Part shown: piece by piece, positions 54,629 through 64,000 of the stretch
Layout of the letters: every line of letters starts with the position of its first letter
Position numbering within the stretch: the first letter of the stretch is position 1
NCBI RefSeq assembly: GCF_027595985.1
Contig: NC_073303.1
Span: 189,586,095-189,650,094 of the forward strand
Reading direction: 5' to 3'
From: Sorex araneus
Lineage: Eukaryota > Chordata > Mammalia > Eulipotyphla > Soricidae
DNA length: 64,000 nucleotides
Program-made: the position numbers and the translations under genes
Notes under the pieces: model-generated
What the model saw: the letters and a program-made list of their open reading frames with translations, nothing else
The model's database searches: none
What the model was told of the DNA's origin: nothing

Positions 54629-57181
54629 GAATACTATTAGGCAAGTGCCTGTCACATTCATAGACTGATCACAAGAAATGTTCAATTCCAAAATGAGTTG
54701 ATTAAATTTCTAATCCTTTAACTTTGTTCTCTCATGTTTATTTGATGGGAGCTTTCTGGTCAATCCCCTGGTTCTTTAAACAACAATTGATTCTTGAAGC
54801 TCTCTCATAGGCTAAATGCATGCCTAGCATTTGATATCCCTTGTGACATACATTCCAAAATTACTCATGCTCTCTAAAACAGTCATTTCATGTCCAAGCC
54901 ATTGTCATTAATAATATCATATCGGGTCCCAAGTAAGTTCCTTATCTTATTTAATTTACTGTAGTTCCTTTAATTCTGAAGACTCTAAGAATTATGCATA
55001 AAAGATACTTGTCGTAAGGAAGATATGGGGAGGGGTGGGAATCAGGCATGTTTGCTGTTCATTTAGAAGCAGCCTAGAGCTTGTTAACATCAAGTGCACA
55101 CATACTCTCATTACAATCATTTATGTCAGACACTATTTCCATACCAGGTAACAATTGCCCCAAATTCACTATAAATTCATGAGAAAGAGAATACAGATGT
55201 TATTAATGACTTTCACTTCACTTCCCATTATCTCTTAGCTCTAGGGTGGTGGCAAGATTGCTTCACAGCCCTTAATAGCATTTATATTTAGTCTTAATTA
55301 TATGGACAAACAAACTGCATCTCTCTTAGGGTGATGCAATGGTGAGATACTCAAACCTACTGAGGAAGATGAGGCCAACGAAGGCCAGATTCTTTATGTC
55401 CGATGGAATTTATTTCAGATTATTGGAAAATAAAAGGATGTATAATTTGGGAAGTACAACACTGAAATTCTCTGTAAAGTTATTCCAACAATGAGCCAAT
55501 AAGTGTGTCCAACAAGAAGTTTTTTTCAGTGGTGTCTCATCTTTTGCCTGAAAGAGCATCAGAGTATCAGCTTCCTGACCGTGATACAAACCCCTTCAGA
55601 GTAACTGAGGGGATGAGCAGATTCACCATCATCTCTTAAGTGAACCTATGAATTTTGTTTCTGGTATATAATTTTTTTGGATGGAAGTCCATTTTTTTAA
55701 TTCATGAGTTAAATTTCCAGGCAAACTGTTTCCACCAAAGCATCAAAGAACCTCCTTCTACTTTAAATCAGGAATGTGTATTTGCAGAAAAGTACTGAAA
55801 GTACAACGTAAATAAAGTGAATCTCAGAGTTAATTCACTCACATTGTGGCAATTCTCCTGTGACTTTAGAAAATTATTTTACTTCAGGCTCTAGTTTTAA
55901 AATGAGGGTATGTGATCACATGATGGTTAGTGTTCTTTTATAATTGAACATTTTGTTTTCAAATAGGGAAAGTACCATATTTAACCTGTGATAAAATTAT
56001 TTCATATAGATATAGAGTTGAGAACATGCTCTCATTCTAAACTGCCTGCTTTCTATTGTCCTTACTGATTTGAACATGGAGTTTGTTTTTAAAAGAGAGC
56101 AAGAAATGGGATCCCAAAATGGCTAAGTATTCATAAAGTTGTTTGTATATTCTGCACAAAGTTTCTCTTTAATGTAGTAGGCAATATGAAGTTGTTGGGA
56201 CTTTTGAAGAGTAAAGTATAATGTCCAAAAAATGTTTATTTAGATAAATAGAAATTGCACTTCCTTTTATAGAGGAAATATTAGTCTTTAGTCTATATTA
56301 GTTTTTAGTCTATATTAGTTTTTAGTCTATACTAAAGAAGAAGTAACTCCAGTCCAGTTATTAGATAATAGGGTCTAGAATTAAGCTGGAAGTTGCCAAA
56401 TTGTTTATGAAGAGTTAAATCCAGAAGACTGAAAAATCAAAATTGGTAAGATTTAGTTGTTAATATTAGAATGTCAAGGAAATAAAAACAATAATTCTAA
56501 GTTTATAAATTTAAAACTCCAAGAAATCGTCATACTTAAATTGAGAAGGAATAAATTTTTCTGTCTCCCAGGAGGCGAAAACATATCCAACTCTAAATTT
56601 CTCTATAGAACATTGCAAGGTGAATGAATAAATCCCTATTCCCTAACACCTCAGTTTAAGTAGTAAATAAAAATGGGTAGGTTCACTCTAGAAAAAAGCA
56701 TTCTCACTTGAGAAAACACGGGGTTGTAGACTTAAGAGGGTCAGAGGACTGAACTCTGGAAAAGTGTTCCAACAAAGAATACAAAAGAGCAGAGATGATG
56801 AAGAAAAATGGGCCCAAGAAAACTGTGGACAATGATCAGAATCAGTGTCATAGACTCAGGGATGAACTCTGAAGAAACACTTGTTATCTGGAGGCCTGAA
56901 AGGATGAAGGGGAAGGATCAGAGGGAAGTAATGAGCCACCTGAGGGATTGGAAAGGAAAGAAAAATAAAATTAGCATTTTCATGGAACTTTCAGATAGAC
57001 AAAATGCTTGCACGGGAATTATATATCTTAATACTCATATGGAAACATCCCTGTGAGATGCCTTAACTGCTTTTATCAATCATAAATAAGAAACGGATTC
57101 AGAACGTGTTTGAGGATATACAGAGACGGTCTTAAAAAAAAAAATGTAAGAACTGTAGGCTGCAAACCCCATTCATTCAGT
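54629..57181. other. 2.5-kb repeat-free AT-rich intronic island
   Basis: The longest stretch without a recognisable SINE, young L1 or large microsatellite. It has only a small 17-bp tandem at 56291-56334. No exon recognised. It could be old sequence under constraint or a chance gap. Confidence 0.5.
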
Positions 57182-57347
57182 TTTTTTTCTTAGTTTTTGG
57201 GCCACAACCAGTGATGCCCAGGGGTTACTCTGTGGTCAGGTAACACCCCTGGAGGTATTCAGGGGACCATATGGGGTGCTGGAACTCAAACCTGGGTCAA
57301 GCAAGCGCAAAGCAAATGCCCTACCCGCTGTGCCATCACTCTGGCCC
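57182..57347 (-). repeat. Short-form SINE, reverse
   Basis: GGGCCACAACCAGTGATGCC to GCCATCACTCTGGCCCC; CCCCATTCATT words on each side mark its target. Confidence 0.82.
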
Positions 57348-57360
57348 CATCCCATTCATT

Positions 57361-57532
57361 TCGTTTTTAATGTACTTTCACTTTGTATTGAATCACTGTG
57401 AAATAGACACTTACCAAGCTGTCCGTGAGTAGATTTAGAGTTCAGTCATACAGTGTTCAAAACCCATCCCTCCACCAGTTTCCCTCTCATCCATCACCCA
57501 CTCACCCCCACAGCCTGCCTCTATGGCAGATG

Positions 57533-57576
<44 letters not shown>

Positions 57577-57712
57577 TCTCCCTCTCCCTCCCCTCCCCCT
57601 CATCTCCTCATCACCTCGTCTCCTTCATCTCCCTTTCTCCTTTCAGGCATTGTGATTTGCAGTACAGATACTGAAAGGTTATCAGGCATATCCCTTTGCC
57701 TACTTTTAACAC
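57361..57712 (-). repeat. L1 3' end, reverse, with CT expansion
   Basis: CATCCCATTCATT duplicated at 57348-57360 and 57713-57725. (CT)n expansion at 57533-57573 in the seed position. Confidence 0.92.
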
Positions 57713-57725
57713 CATCCCATTCATT

Positions 57726-58324
57726 CTGACAGGGAAGACCAGGCTATGGAATGTGTAATGCATAAGGTGGCCCAGGAGAGTCAGAGGGAGGTGAAGGTGC
57801 CCCTTCCTGGGACTCTTCCAGCAATCTGAAGGGCAAGGAGAGGCCAGAAGGAGCCTTTGTCGTATGATGTATAGATTTAGAACCTGGCGGGGGCTTTGCC
57901 GGGATGACTAATTTTTATGTCATAATAAGAAAAGAACTGGAATGTCTATTTAGAATGTGGTTAAATATCCTGGTGTGTAATTTGAATGTCTATTTAGAAT
58001 ATGATATAAATATCCTGATGCGTAATTCGAAAACTCTTTGACATTCAGTGTATTTGCGTTGTGGTTGCCTCAGACAAATAAGCCCAATGACATGGCATGC
58101 ACGGGTAACCTGAAGGGGAAGTCATAAAGCTGGAATGAACTTTGCGCAATCTGCAATACTGGTTAACTAAATGGAGAAAACAACCAAACCTAAGCACATT
58201 CAAATTGTGAGGAACTTATCATTGAATTTATTCACTCGAACAGTATCACAAATCATCTTCAATGAATCTAGGGAAAAGTTTCCATAGTCTTCCGACCTTT
58301 TCTCACTGTTCATATGAAAACATC
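57726..58324. other. Intronic stretch, no recognised feature
   Basis: A TTTAGAATNTGNTNTAAATATCCTG-type unit of about 50 bp recurs near 57949 and 57989; otherwise nothing recognised. Confidence 0.4.
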
Positions 58325-58480
58325 AATAGCGCTGGGGCCCAGACATGTGGTGCCTGCCTTGGAAGAGTGAAGCTGCGAGTTTGATCTGGAACTGGCCTAA
58401 GTGAACAAGGATAGAACTCCAGCAAGCACCGAGACCCAGTGTGATCCCAGACATTTCAGCAGCAACAAAACAAAGGGATG
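58325..58480 (+). repeat. Possible old tRNA-SINE
   Basis: GCCCAGACATGTGGTGCCTG with B-box-like CGAGTTTGATCTGG. Distinct from the dominant family. Confidence 0.35.
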
Positions 58481-58509
58481 GAGAACAAATGAACAATTTC
58501 ATTTATTTA

Positions 58510-58686
58510 TTTATTTATTTTTGCTTCTTGGGTCACACCTGGCGATGCACAGGGGTTACTCCTGGCTCTGCCCTCAGGAATTACTCCTGGCGGTGCTCAG
58601 GGGACCATATGGGATGCTGGGAATCGAACCCGGGTCAGCTGCGTGCAAGGCAAACGCCCTACCTGCTGTACTATCGCTCTAGCCCC
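58510..58686 (-). repeat. Short-form SINE, reverse
   Basis: (ATTT)n tail, GGGTCACACCTGGCGATGCA to CTATCGCTCTAGCCCC; near consensus. Confidence 0.92.
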
Positions 58687-58724
58687 AACGAATGAATGAT
58701 TTTAAGTGTAAAATTTAAAATAGG

Positions 58725-58835
58725 GAATGGAGACCTAGTTTAACAGAGTGAATATATGCTTTGCATGTGTGAGGTTGGGGTCCCCCAAGCACCACCAGAT
58801 GTGGCCCCGAATGCAAAATAAATAAAAATGTAAAA
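58725..58835 (+). repeat. Old SINE remnant
   Basis: TGAGGTTGGGGTCCCCCAAG and ATGTGGCCCCGAATGC, A-rich end. Confidence 0.5.
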
Positions 58836-60383
58836 AATTTTAAATGTTTGCTTTTAAAATTTGCCTTAAGCAAAGTATTTTATTTACTTATTTTGGGGCC
58901 ACACTCCGCTTGGTCCTGGCTAAGTATTTTTTACACACTATATGTCCCCTAAATGGTATGTTTCTCTTTTTAATTGTTATATTCTGGCCAGTAGTAAGAC
59001 ACAGGTATGTTTTTTTTTCCTTTTCTTTTGGAGAATAAGTCTCTTTGCTAATTTCTTTGGTTGTTTTGTAAGTTCTTTTTGTCTTTTGCTACTTCCCAAC
59101 TTTGGTTTCCATGGGAATAGAATTGAGCAGAAAATATTTGGGTCTTTTTCAAAATGTTAGCTCCGGGGTTCCTAATTAAACATCAGGCATTTACGACTTA
59201 ACTAATGTGAGTCTCTGTCTGTGCATCTAAAGGTGGGGAAAGCTGGGTTATATTTCTTGGTATGTTTGTGTGTTCGAAGACTTTTAACTAAAGATTTGTC
59301 TTAGAGTGCCTAAAGATCATTTAAAAGTGTGGTAGTACATGCCTGAACAAAAAGGAAAAGAAAAAAATCTCTTGGGGCATGCTGTATTCTTGACAGATGA
59401 GAATTCAAAGATACCTATTATCCCAGTAAAACTCATCAAAGTTACTTAGATTTTTTTTTAGCTGAGTGTGTTAGTCTTTTAAAGATAGCATATTGTGAGT
59501 AGGAAGAATTATATTCACTTACATCTGGAGCAGTGAGTTATAAAAAGTCAAAGAAGAAAGATAGAAAAGAACAGAATTGACAAGACTCCAAAGTGTATTG
59601 GGAAAGTTCCTGAATAACCCTTGTGGCTGCTCCAGTGCCTCTTTCGTGGTGGCCTTGTAAGGACAAACATGTCCGGTGGACTATAATATAGATCCTAAGT
59701 TTTGCATTTTTTAAAAAATGAACTTTATGGTCCTGTAAGACCACCTACGTAATTGGGAAACGCTGCAAAACAAAGCTTTTGTTTCTGCCAGCTAAGAGGA
59801 TGTTCAAGGAATTCCATCAGAAACTTCAAACAGGAGGTTGGGACTGTCCTTTGAGATGTTGCCGAGCTCTGTGGGACTTGTTTGATCGCCACAGTGATGG
59901 GGTGGGGGTGGGCGTTTGCAGGGCAGGGGGCATGCTGTGCTTTGCTGGGCTGGGACAAGAGCTGATGTCTATCTGTGTGCTGGGCGGCGGCCTTGCTGAC
60001 TGAAGAATCTCCCTGTGACTCTCACTCACTCTTTATCTCCTACAGTGTCACATGCCACTGCGTGTTGCCATAACTAAAACACTTTATATCAAGCCTAGAG
60101 CTTATGCTGTTTACCTATCAGCACATTTTTTTATATTTCATAGAGAATTTAAATTTTTTCTCTAGTATCCACAGTAGTCCTATTCTTTTTTTTTTTCTGG
60201 TACCATTTGGAATGACTACCGGTCATTTTATTTAACCTAGATCCAGGTTAACATTCTAAGTGTAAGTGTAGACTAAGATCTGACTGTTTAGTTGTGTTTT
60301 TTAGTGTGCATATATATACATGTACACTTTTATAAATTGAAGTGTTGTTTTCCTATAGATTGTTTTTAATTTTATTTCCTTTT
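58836..60383. other. Repeat-poor intronic stretch
   Basis: Only a 35-bp SINE scrap near 58895. 59770-60050 is GC-richer with a GT/GG run, but no exon is recognised. Confidence 0.4.
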
Positions 60384-60393
60384 TTGTATTGAA

Positions 60394-60655
60394 GGGCTGG
60401 AGTGATAGCACAGCGGTAAGGCATGATAGCACAGCAATAGGGCATTCGCCTTTCAGGCGGCTGACCTGTATTCGGTTCCTCCGCCCCTCTCAGAGAGCCC
60501 GGCAAGCTACCGAGAGTATGGCGCCCGCGTGGCAGAGCCTAGCAAGCTACCCGTGGTGTATTAGATATGCCAAAAACAGTAACAATAGGTCTCACAATGA
60601 GAAACGTTACTGGTGCCCAATGGAACAAATTGATGAGCAACGGGATGACAGTGAC
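60394..60655 (+). repeat. Long-form SINE with duplicated head segment
   Basis: TTGTATTGAA at 60384-60393 and 60656-60665. The head has a 21-bp tandem (GATAGCACAGCGGTAAGGCAT then GATAGCACAGCAATAGGGCAT). Ends GGGATGACAGTGAC with no poly(A). Confidence 0.93.
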
Positions 60656-60855
60656 TTGTATTGAAAGCAACCTCATGGCTTCCAAATTTTATATATATCA
60701 TTTCACTCATACTACTAATGTGATCATGTCCATTTTAGAAACACATATAAATGTATATTATCTGTAAGTTTAGTTGCAAGATAGGAGTCAACAAAATTTG
60801 CTATATAAAGTGTTTTGCTTGTGTTGAAAATCAGCATACTAACATGAATGAATGA

Positions 60856-61025
60856 GGGGCTAGTAAGTACAGCAGGTAAGTCGCTTGCCTTGCATGTGGC
60901 CAACCCGGGTTTGATCCCCAACATCCCATATGGGCCCTGAGTATTGCCAGGAGTGATATCTGAATACAGAGCCAGGAGTAACCCCTGAGCATCGCCAGGT
61001 ATGGCCCCCCAAAATAAATAAATAA
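60856..61025 (+). repeat. Short-form SINE, diverged
   Basis: GGGGCTAGTAAGTACAGCAG head, (AAAT)n tail. Confidence 0.82.
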
Positions 61026-61272
61026 AGTGAGTGAATTAAACAGCATATTTTAGCAGTGAAATATGCTGAGTCCTTTAGTTTGTAGTAACTGAAGTCAGGA
61101 AATGTGTTCTTTCATCTTTTTTTTTTTAAGAAACCAGTCATTACCTTTCCAAAGTTCACTTTTGGATGGTAAGAGAAAGAAATTTAATGGGGAAAATAGT
61201 TTTAAATACAACTTTGTAGAATTCACTGAAAATAATTGAGCATGCTGTAATTTCACTAAAATATTTCTTATT

Positions 61273-61430
61273 CTGGGGTCACGCCTGGTGTTGCTCAGGG
61301 TTTACTCCTGGCTCTGTGCTCAGGGATCCCGTCCTGGTGCTGCTGGGGGATCATATGTGGTGCCAGAGACTTAACCAGGTTGGCCCTGTGCAAGGCAAGG
61401 GCCCTGCCCACTGTACTATCACTCCGGCCC
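61273..61430 (-). repeat. Short-form SINE, reverse
   Basis: GGGGTCACGCCTGGTGTTGC to CTATCACTCCGGCCCC; TTCACTAAAAT words on both sides. Confidence 0.82.
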
Positions 61431-61444
61431 CTTCACTAAAAATT

Positions 61445-61592
61445 TTTTTTTCTTTTTGGGTCACACCCAGTGATGCACAGGGGTTACTCATGCACTCAGC
61501 AATTACTCCTGGTGGTGCTCTGGGACCATATAGGATGCTGGGAATTGAACCCCGGTCAGCCGCCCTACTGGCTGTGCTATCACTCCAGCCCC
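61445..61592 (-). repeat. Short-form SINE, reverse, second insertion at the same site
   Basis: GGGTCACACCCAGTGATGCA to CTATCACTCCAGCCCC, followed by CTAAAATATTTT as before the first SINE. Confidence 0.85.
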
Positions 61593-61679
61593 TAAAATAT
61601 TTTAAAAGTAATTTATTCCTCTTCTAGTCCCTTAGATGGGGGTGATTTAAATGCATTCAATTTCCAAATTTGTTTTTTA

Positions 61680-61868
61680 TTTTTTTATTTTTTTTGGCCT
61701 TTAGGTCACACCCGGCGATGCACAGGGGTTACTCCTGGTTCTGCACTCAGGAATTACCCGGACGGTGCTCAGGGGACCATATGGGATGCTGGAAATTGAA
61801 CCTGGGCTGGCCGTGTGCAAGGCAAATGCCCTACCCGCTGTGCTATTGCTCCAATTTGCTCCAACCCC
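61680..61868 (-). repeat. Short-form SINE, reverse
   Basis: AGGTCACACCCGGCGATGCA to GCTATTGCTCC, with a small duplication of AATTTGCTCC at the 5' end. Confidence 0.88.
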
Positions 61869-62090
61869 TGTTTTTGATTTTTGATCAAAGAGGTTATAGG
61901 CCCTGAATATTATCAGCAAATAGTAAATATAACTAACTTCTAATACTTTATTTTTATTCAACCAGTGTTATTTGTGGGTCTAGCATGCCAGCTATTGTGT
62001 TAGAGGCGCAGACAAGAGTAGAATGCTAATCTGGAGTCACTATTTTTTTTTTTTAGTATTCTATTCTCTATGTAAATGTCATTTATTTAG

Positions 62091-62265
62091 GGGCTGGAGC
62101 GATAGCACAGCAGGTAGGGCGTTTGCCTTGCAAGCAGCCGACTTGGGTTTGATTCCCAACACCCCATATGGTCCCCTGAGCACTGCCAGGAGTAATTCCT
62201 GAGTGCAAAGCCAGGAGTAACCCCTGTGCATCGCCAGGTGTGACCCAAAATGCAAGAAAAAAAAT
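62091..62265 (+). repeat. Short-form SINE
   Basis: GGGGCTGGAGCGATAGCACA head, near consensus. Confidence 0.93.
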
Positions 62266-62477
62266 GTAGTTTATTAAAATATATAGGAAAAAACTTCTCA
62301 TTTGAAGTCAAACCATTTTCAGGGTTTCTGTTTCCCCACAGACATGTCATTATTTCCTGTTGCATATAAGGTTGATAGAACTTCAAACATCTGTGAAATA
62401 ATTCCTCAATCACCGTGTTCCACACGTTTTCCAGTGGAAGAGACTGATTTGTAAAGGATTTGTCCATCATGAGGAAC

Positions 62478-62625
62478 TAATGCTAGACCTGGAGGGGGAG
62501 TCCAGGGTTAAGGCGCTTCCAGGAGGCTGCCCCAGTTTGATTCCTGCCACTCCACATGGCTCTCTCAGGAAGCAGCTGGGGTAAGCCCAGCACTGCTGGG
62601 TGTTGCCCGGACACCCGAAGAAGAA
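62478..62625 (+). repeat. Old SINE, diverged
   Basis: B-box-like AGTTTGATTCCTGCCACTCC and AGCACTGCTGGGTGTTGCCC. Confidence 0.55.
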
Positions 62626-62950
62626 ATAGCAGTCAAGGCTGAGACAGTGCTCTGGCGGATAGAAGAAGAGATGGTGGAATTGGAAGGCGGAGGGGCCAGA
62701 GGGGGCTTTACCTTTCCTGACAGTTCTGGGGGAAAGGGAATTCTCCATGGAATCTGGCCATTTGTCAGGAAATCACGGGAGGGAGGAGTCCCAGACAGAG
62801 GGGAAGGAGAATGGCTGGCTGATGGGTAGGAAGAGCCAACCATGCCAGGCAACTTGGACACAGCGTTCGGCCAGCAGAGAGCAGAGGGTAGGGATCTATA
62901 TTAGGGAGACACATGCCAGTTCCGAGAGATCATTTGAAAGACTGTGGAAT
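62626..62950. other. Intronic stretch, purine-rich
   Basis: GA-rich with short frames; no exon or repeat recognised. Confidence 0.4.
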
Positions 62951-62952
62951 TC

Positions 62953-63128
62953 GGGGGCCAGAGTGATAGTACAGTGGGTGGGTGCTTGCCTTGCCCGGGA
63001 CGGATCCAGGTTCAATTCCTGGCATCCTTGATGGTCCCCTGAGCTCCGCCAGGAGTGATTCCTCAGTGCAGACCCAGGTGTAACCCCTGAGTATCGCCTG
63101 TGTGGCCCCCCCAAACAAAAAGATAATC
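62953..63128 (+). repeat. Short-form SINE
   Basis: GGGGGCCAGAGTGATAGTAC head, body GAGCTCCGCCAGGAGTGATT. Confidence 0.88.
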
Positions 63129-63220
63129 AATAAAGAATTTGAAGTTACTCTTGAATGCACAGGAAGTAGCTGAAGAAAATGTAAAAAGATTTCAAGAAAC
63201 AGTCATTAAGGAGAATAGAG

Positions 63221-63398
63221 GCCGGAGCGATAGCACAGCGGATAGGGCGTTTGCCTTGCATGTGGCCGACCCGGGTTCGATCCCCGGCATCCCATATGGT
63301 CCCCCAAGCACTGCCAGGAGCAATTCCTGAGTGCAAAGCCAGGAGTAACCCCTGAGCATTGCTGGGTGTGACCCAAAGAGCAAAAAAAGAAAAAAAAA
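63221..63398 (+). repeat. Short-form SINE
   Basis: GGCCGGAGCGATAGCACAGC head; perfect B box GGTTCGATCCC-type; A-rich tail. Confidence 0.93.
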
Positions 63399-63519
63399 GG
63401 AGTGGAATAGATGAACAGTAATCTTGTTCCTGCCCCTCTTCATCCTAATCTGATGATTCCCTTCTGACCAAAGGAAGGGAAATCTCTCCTGTTGAAAGGC
63501 AATTCCCCAAGGACTCACA

Positions 63520-63660
63520 GGAGTAATTGAGCAATTCGTAAGTGCAGAGCCAGGAGTAACCCCTGAGCATTGCCAGTGTGGCCCCCAAAGACAAAAATTT
63601 TTTAAAAAATATTAAAAATAAAAGTATCCAAAAAATTAAAAAATAAAAAATAAATAAAAG
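63520..63660 (+). repeat. SINE, 5' truncated
   Basis: Only the body from AGGAGTAATTGAGCAATTCG, with a long A/T-rich (AAAAT)n tail. Confidence 0.75.
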
Positions 63661-63798
63661 TACCTAACCTTGCCTTATTAAATATAATTTTTAATTAAGT
63701 GTATGCTTATTTGTAAAAGACCTATTTTTCTAACCAGTGTTTTTGTCATTTAAAGCATACTTTTGTAACTAGTTAGATCTTTTCATCATCTAATAAAA

Positions 63799-63915
63799 TC
63801 CGGGTTCCATTCCCAGCTTCCTATGTGGTCCCCGAACACCGCCAGAAGTAATTCCTGAGTGTATGAACCAGGAGTAACCCTTTTGCATCGCTGGGTGTGA
63901 CCCAAAACAAAAAAA
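63799..63915 (+). repeat. SINE, 5' truncated
   Basis: Starts at the B box (CCGGGTTCCATTCCCAGC) and ends GGGTGTGACCC plus A tail. Confidence 0.85.
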
Positions 63916-64000
63916 ATAGATTTATTCCCATTTATTTGTTACATACTTAGAGTGTATTTGCTATATGAACCATTCATCTTGCCCCTTAGAGTATTGGCAA

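Larger units (their letters stand above)
32965..64000 (+). other. JAM2: JAM2 intron 1 (incomplete)
   Basis: At least 31 kb of intron after donor GTGAGT. I looked for exon 2 (mature start YHKAYGFSAPKDQ in human) and did not see it. The intron is filled with SINEs and L1 ends but has repeat-free islands (33000-35430 and 54629-57180). Confidence 0.85.

Noticed and set aside
32965..64000. JAM2 exon 2 inside the window
   Set aside because: No frame resembling the mature N-terminus (YHKAYGFSAPKDQ) with an acceptor was found; it probably lies beyond 64000.

Overview
The window is nuclear DNA of a placental mammal, most likely a shrew (Soricidae, probably Sorex). It holds about 75 copies of a tRNA-derived SINE that I recognise as the shrew SOR type. 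It also holds many copies of one lineage-specific LINE-1 3' end. Coding content is very low. Splice signals and protein similarity identify two genes at the ends of a roughly 30-kb intergenic interval: MRPL39 on the minus strand (exon 2 at 1062-1268, exon 1 at 2675-2735) and JAM2 on the plus strand (exon 1 at 32898-32964). This matches, from memory, the human chromosome 21q21 order MRPL39-JAM2, transcribed away from each other. Species and gene names come from recall of the families, not from a search.

Layout. 1-2740 is MRPL39 intron 2 (part), exon 2, intron 1 and exon 1; the gene continues off the left edge. 2040-3050 is the MRPL39 CpG island, with an ETS-type site, a strong CTCF-type motif and a TATA-like AT box. 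3050-32200 is intergenic. It holds SINEs, L1 ends, a 5'-truncated PCNP retrocopy (21381-23494), a candidate LTR element with a perfect internal inverted repeat (about 20000-21170), an 800-bp polypurine tract (17374-18177), an old L1M fragment (26140-26810) and a few repeat-poor stretches, one with a cluster of promoter-type motifs (5075-5151). 32230-34100 is the JAM2 CpG island with its promoter, 5' UTR and exon 1, which encodes the signal peptide. 32965-64000 is the first part of JAM2 intron 1; exon 2 was not found.

The dominant repeat exists in two forms that share a tRNA-like head with near-perfect Pol III A and B boxes. The short form is about 165 bp and ends in an A-rich tail. The long form is about 245 bp, has a different body with internal similarity, and ends in a short tandem built on ACAGTG instead of poly(A). 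Six long-form copies have clear target-site duplications, so this tail looks like a real property of the family. Many insertions are nested, and several are 5'-inverted (twin-primed) or tandemly duplicated.

MRPL39 encodes a mitochondrial large-ribosomal-subunit protein and JAM2 a tight-junction immunoglobulin-family adhesion molecule. They are neighbours without an obvious functional link. I saw no new multigene system. The most interesting signals are the non-poly(A) SINE form, the chimeric PCNP retrocopy, the tandem L1-end duplication, the recurrent CT expansion at one site in the L1 3' end, the inverted-repeat element, and repeat-free islands that may be regulatory. Repeat boundaries are accurate to about 5-15 bp unless target duplications fix them.
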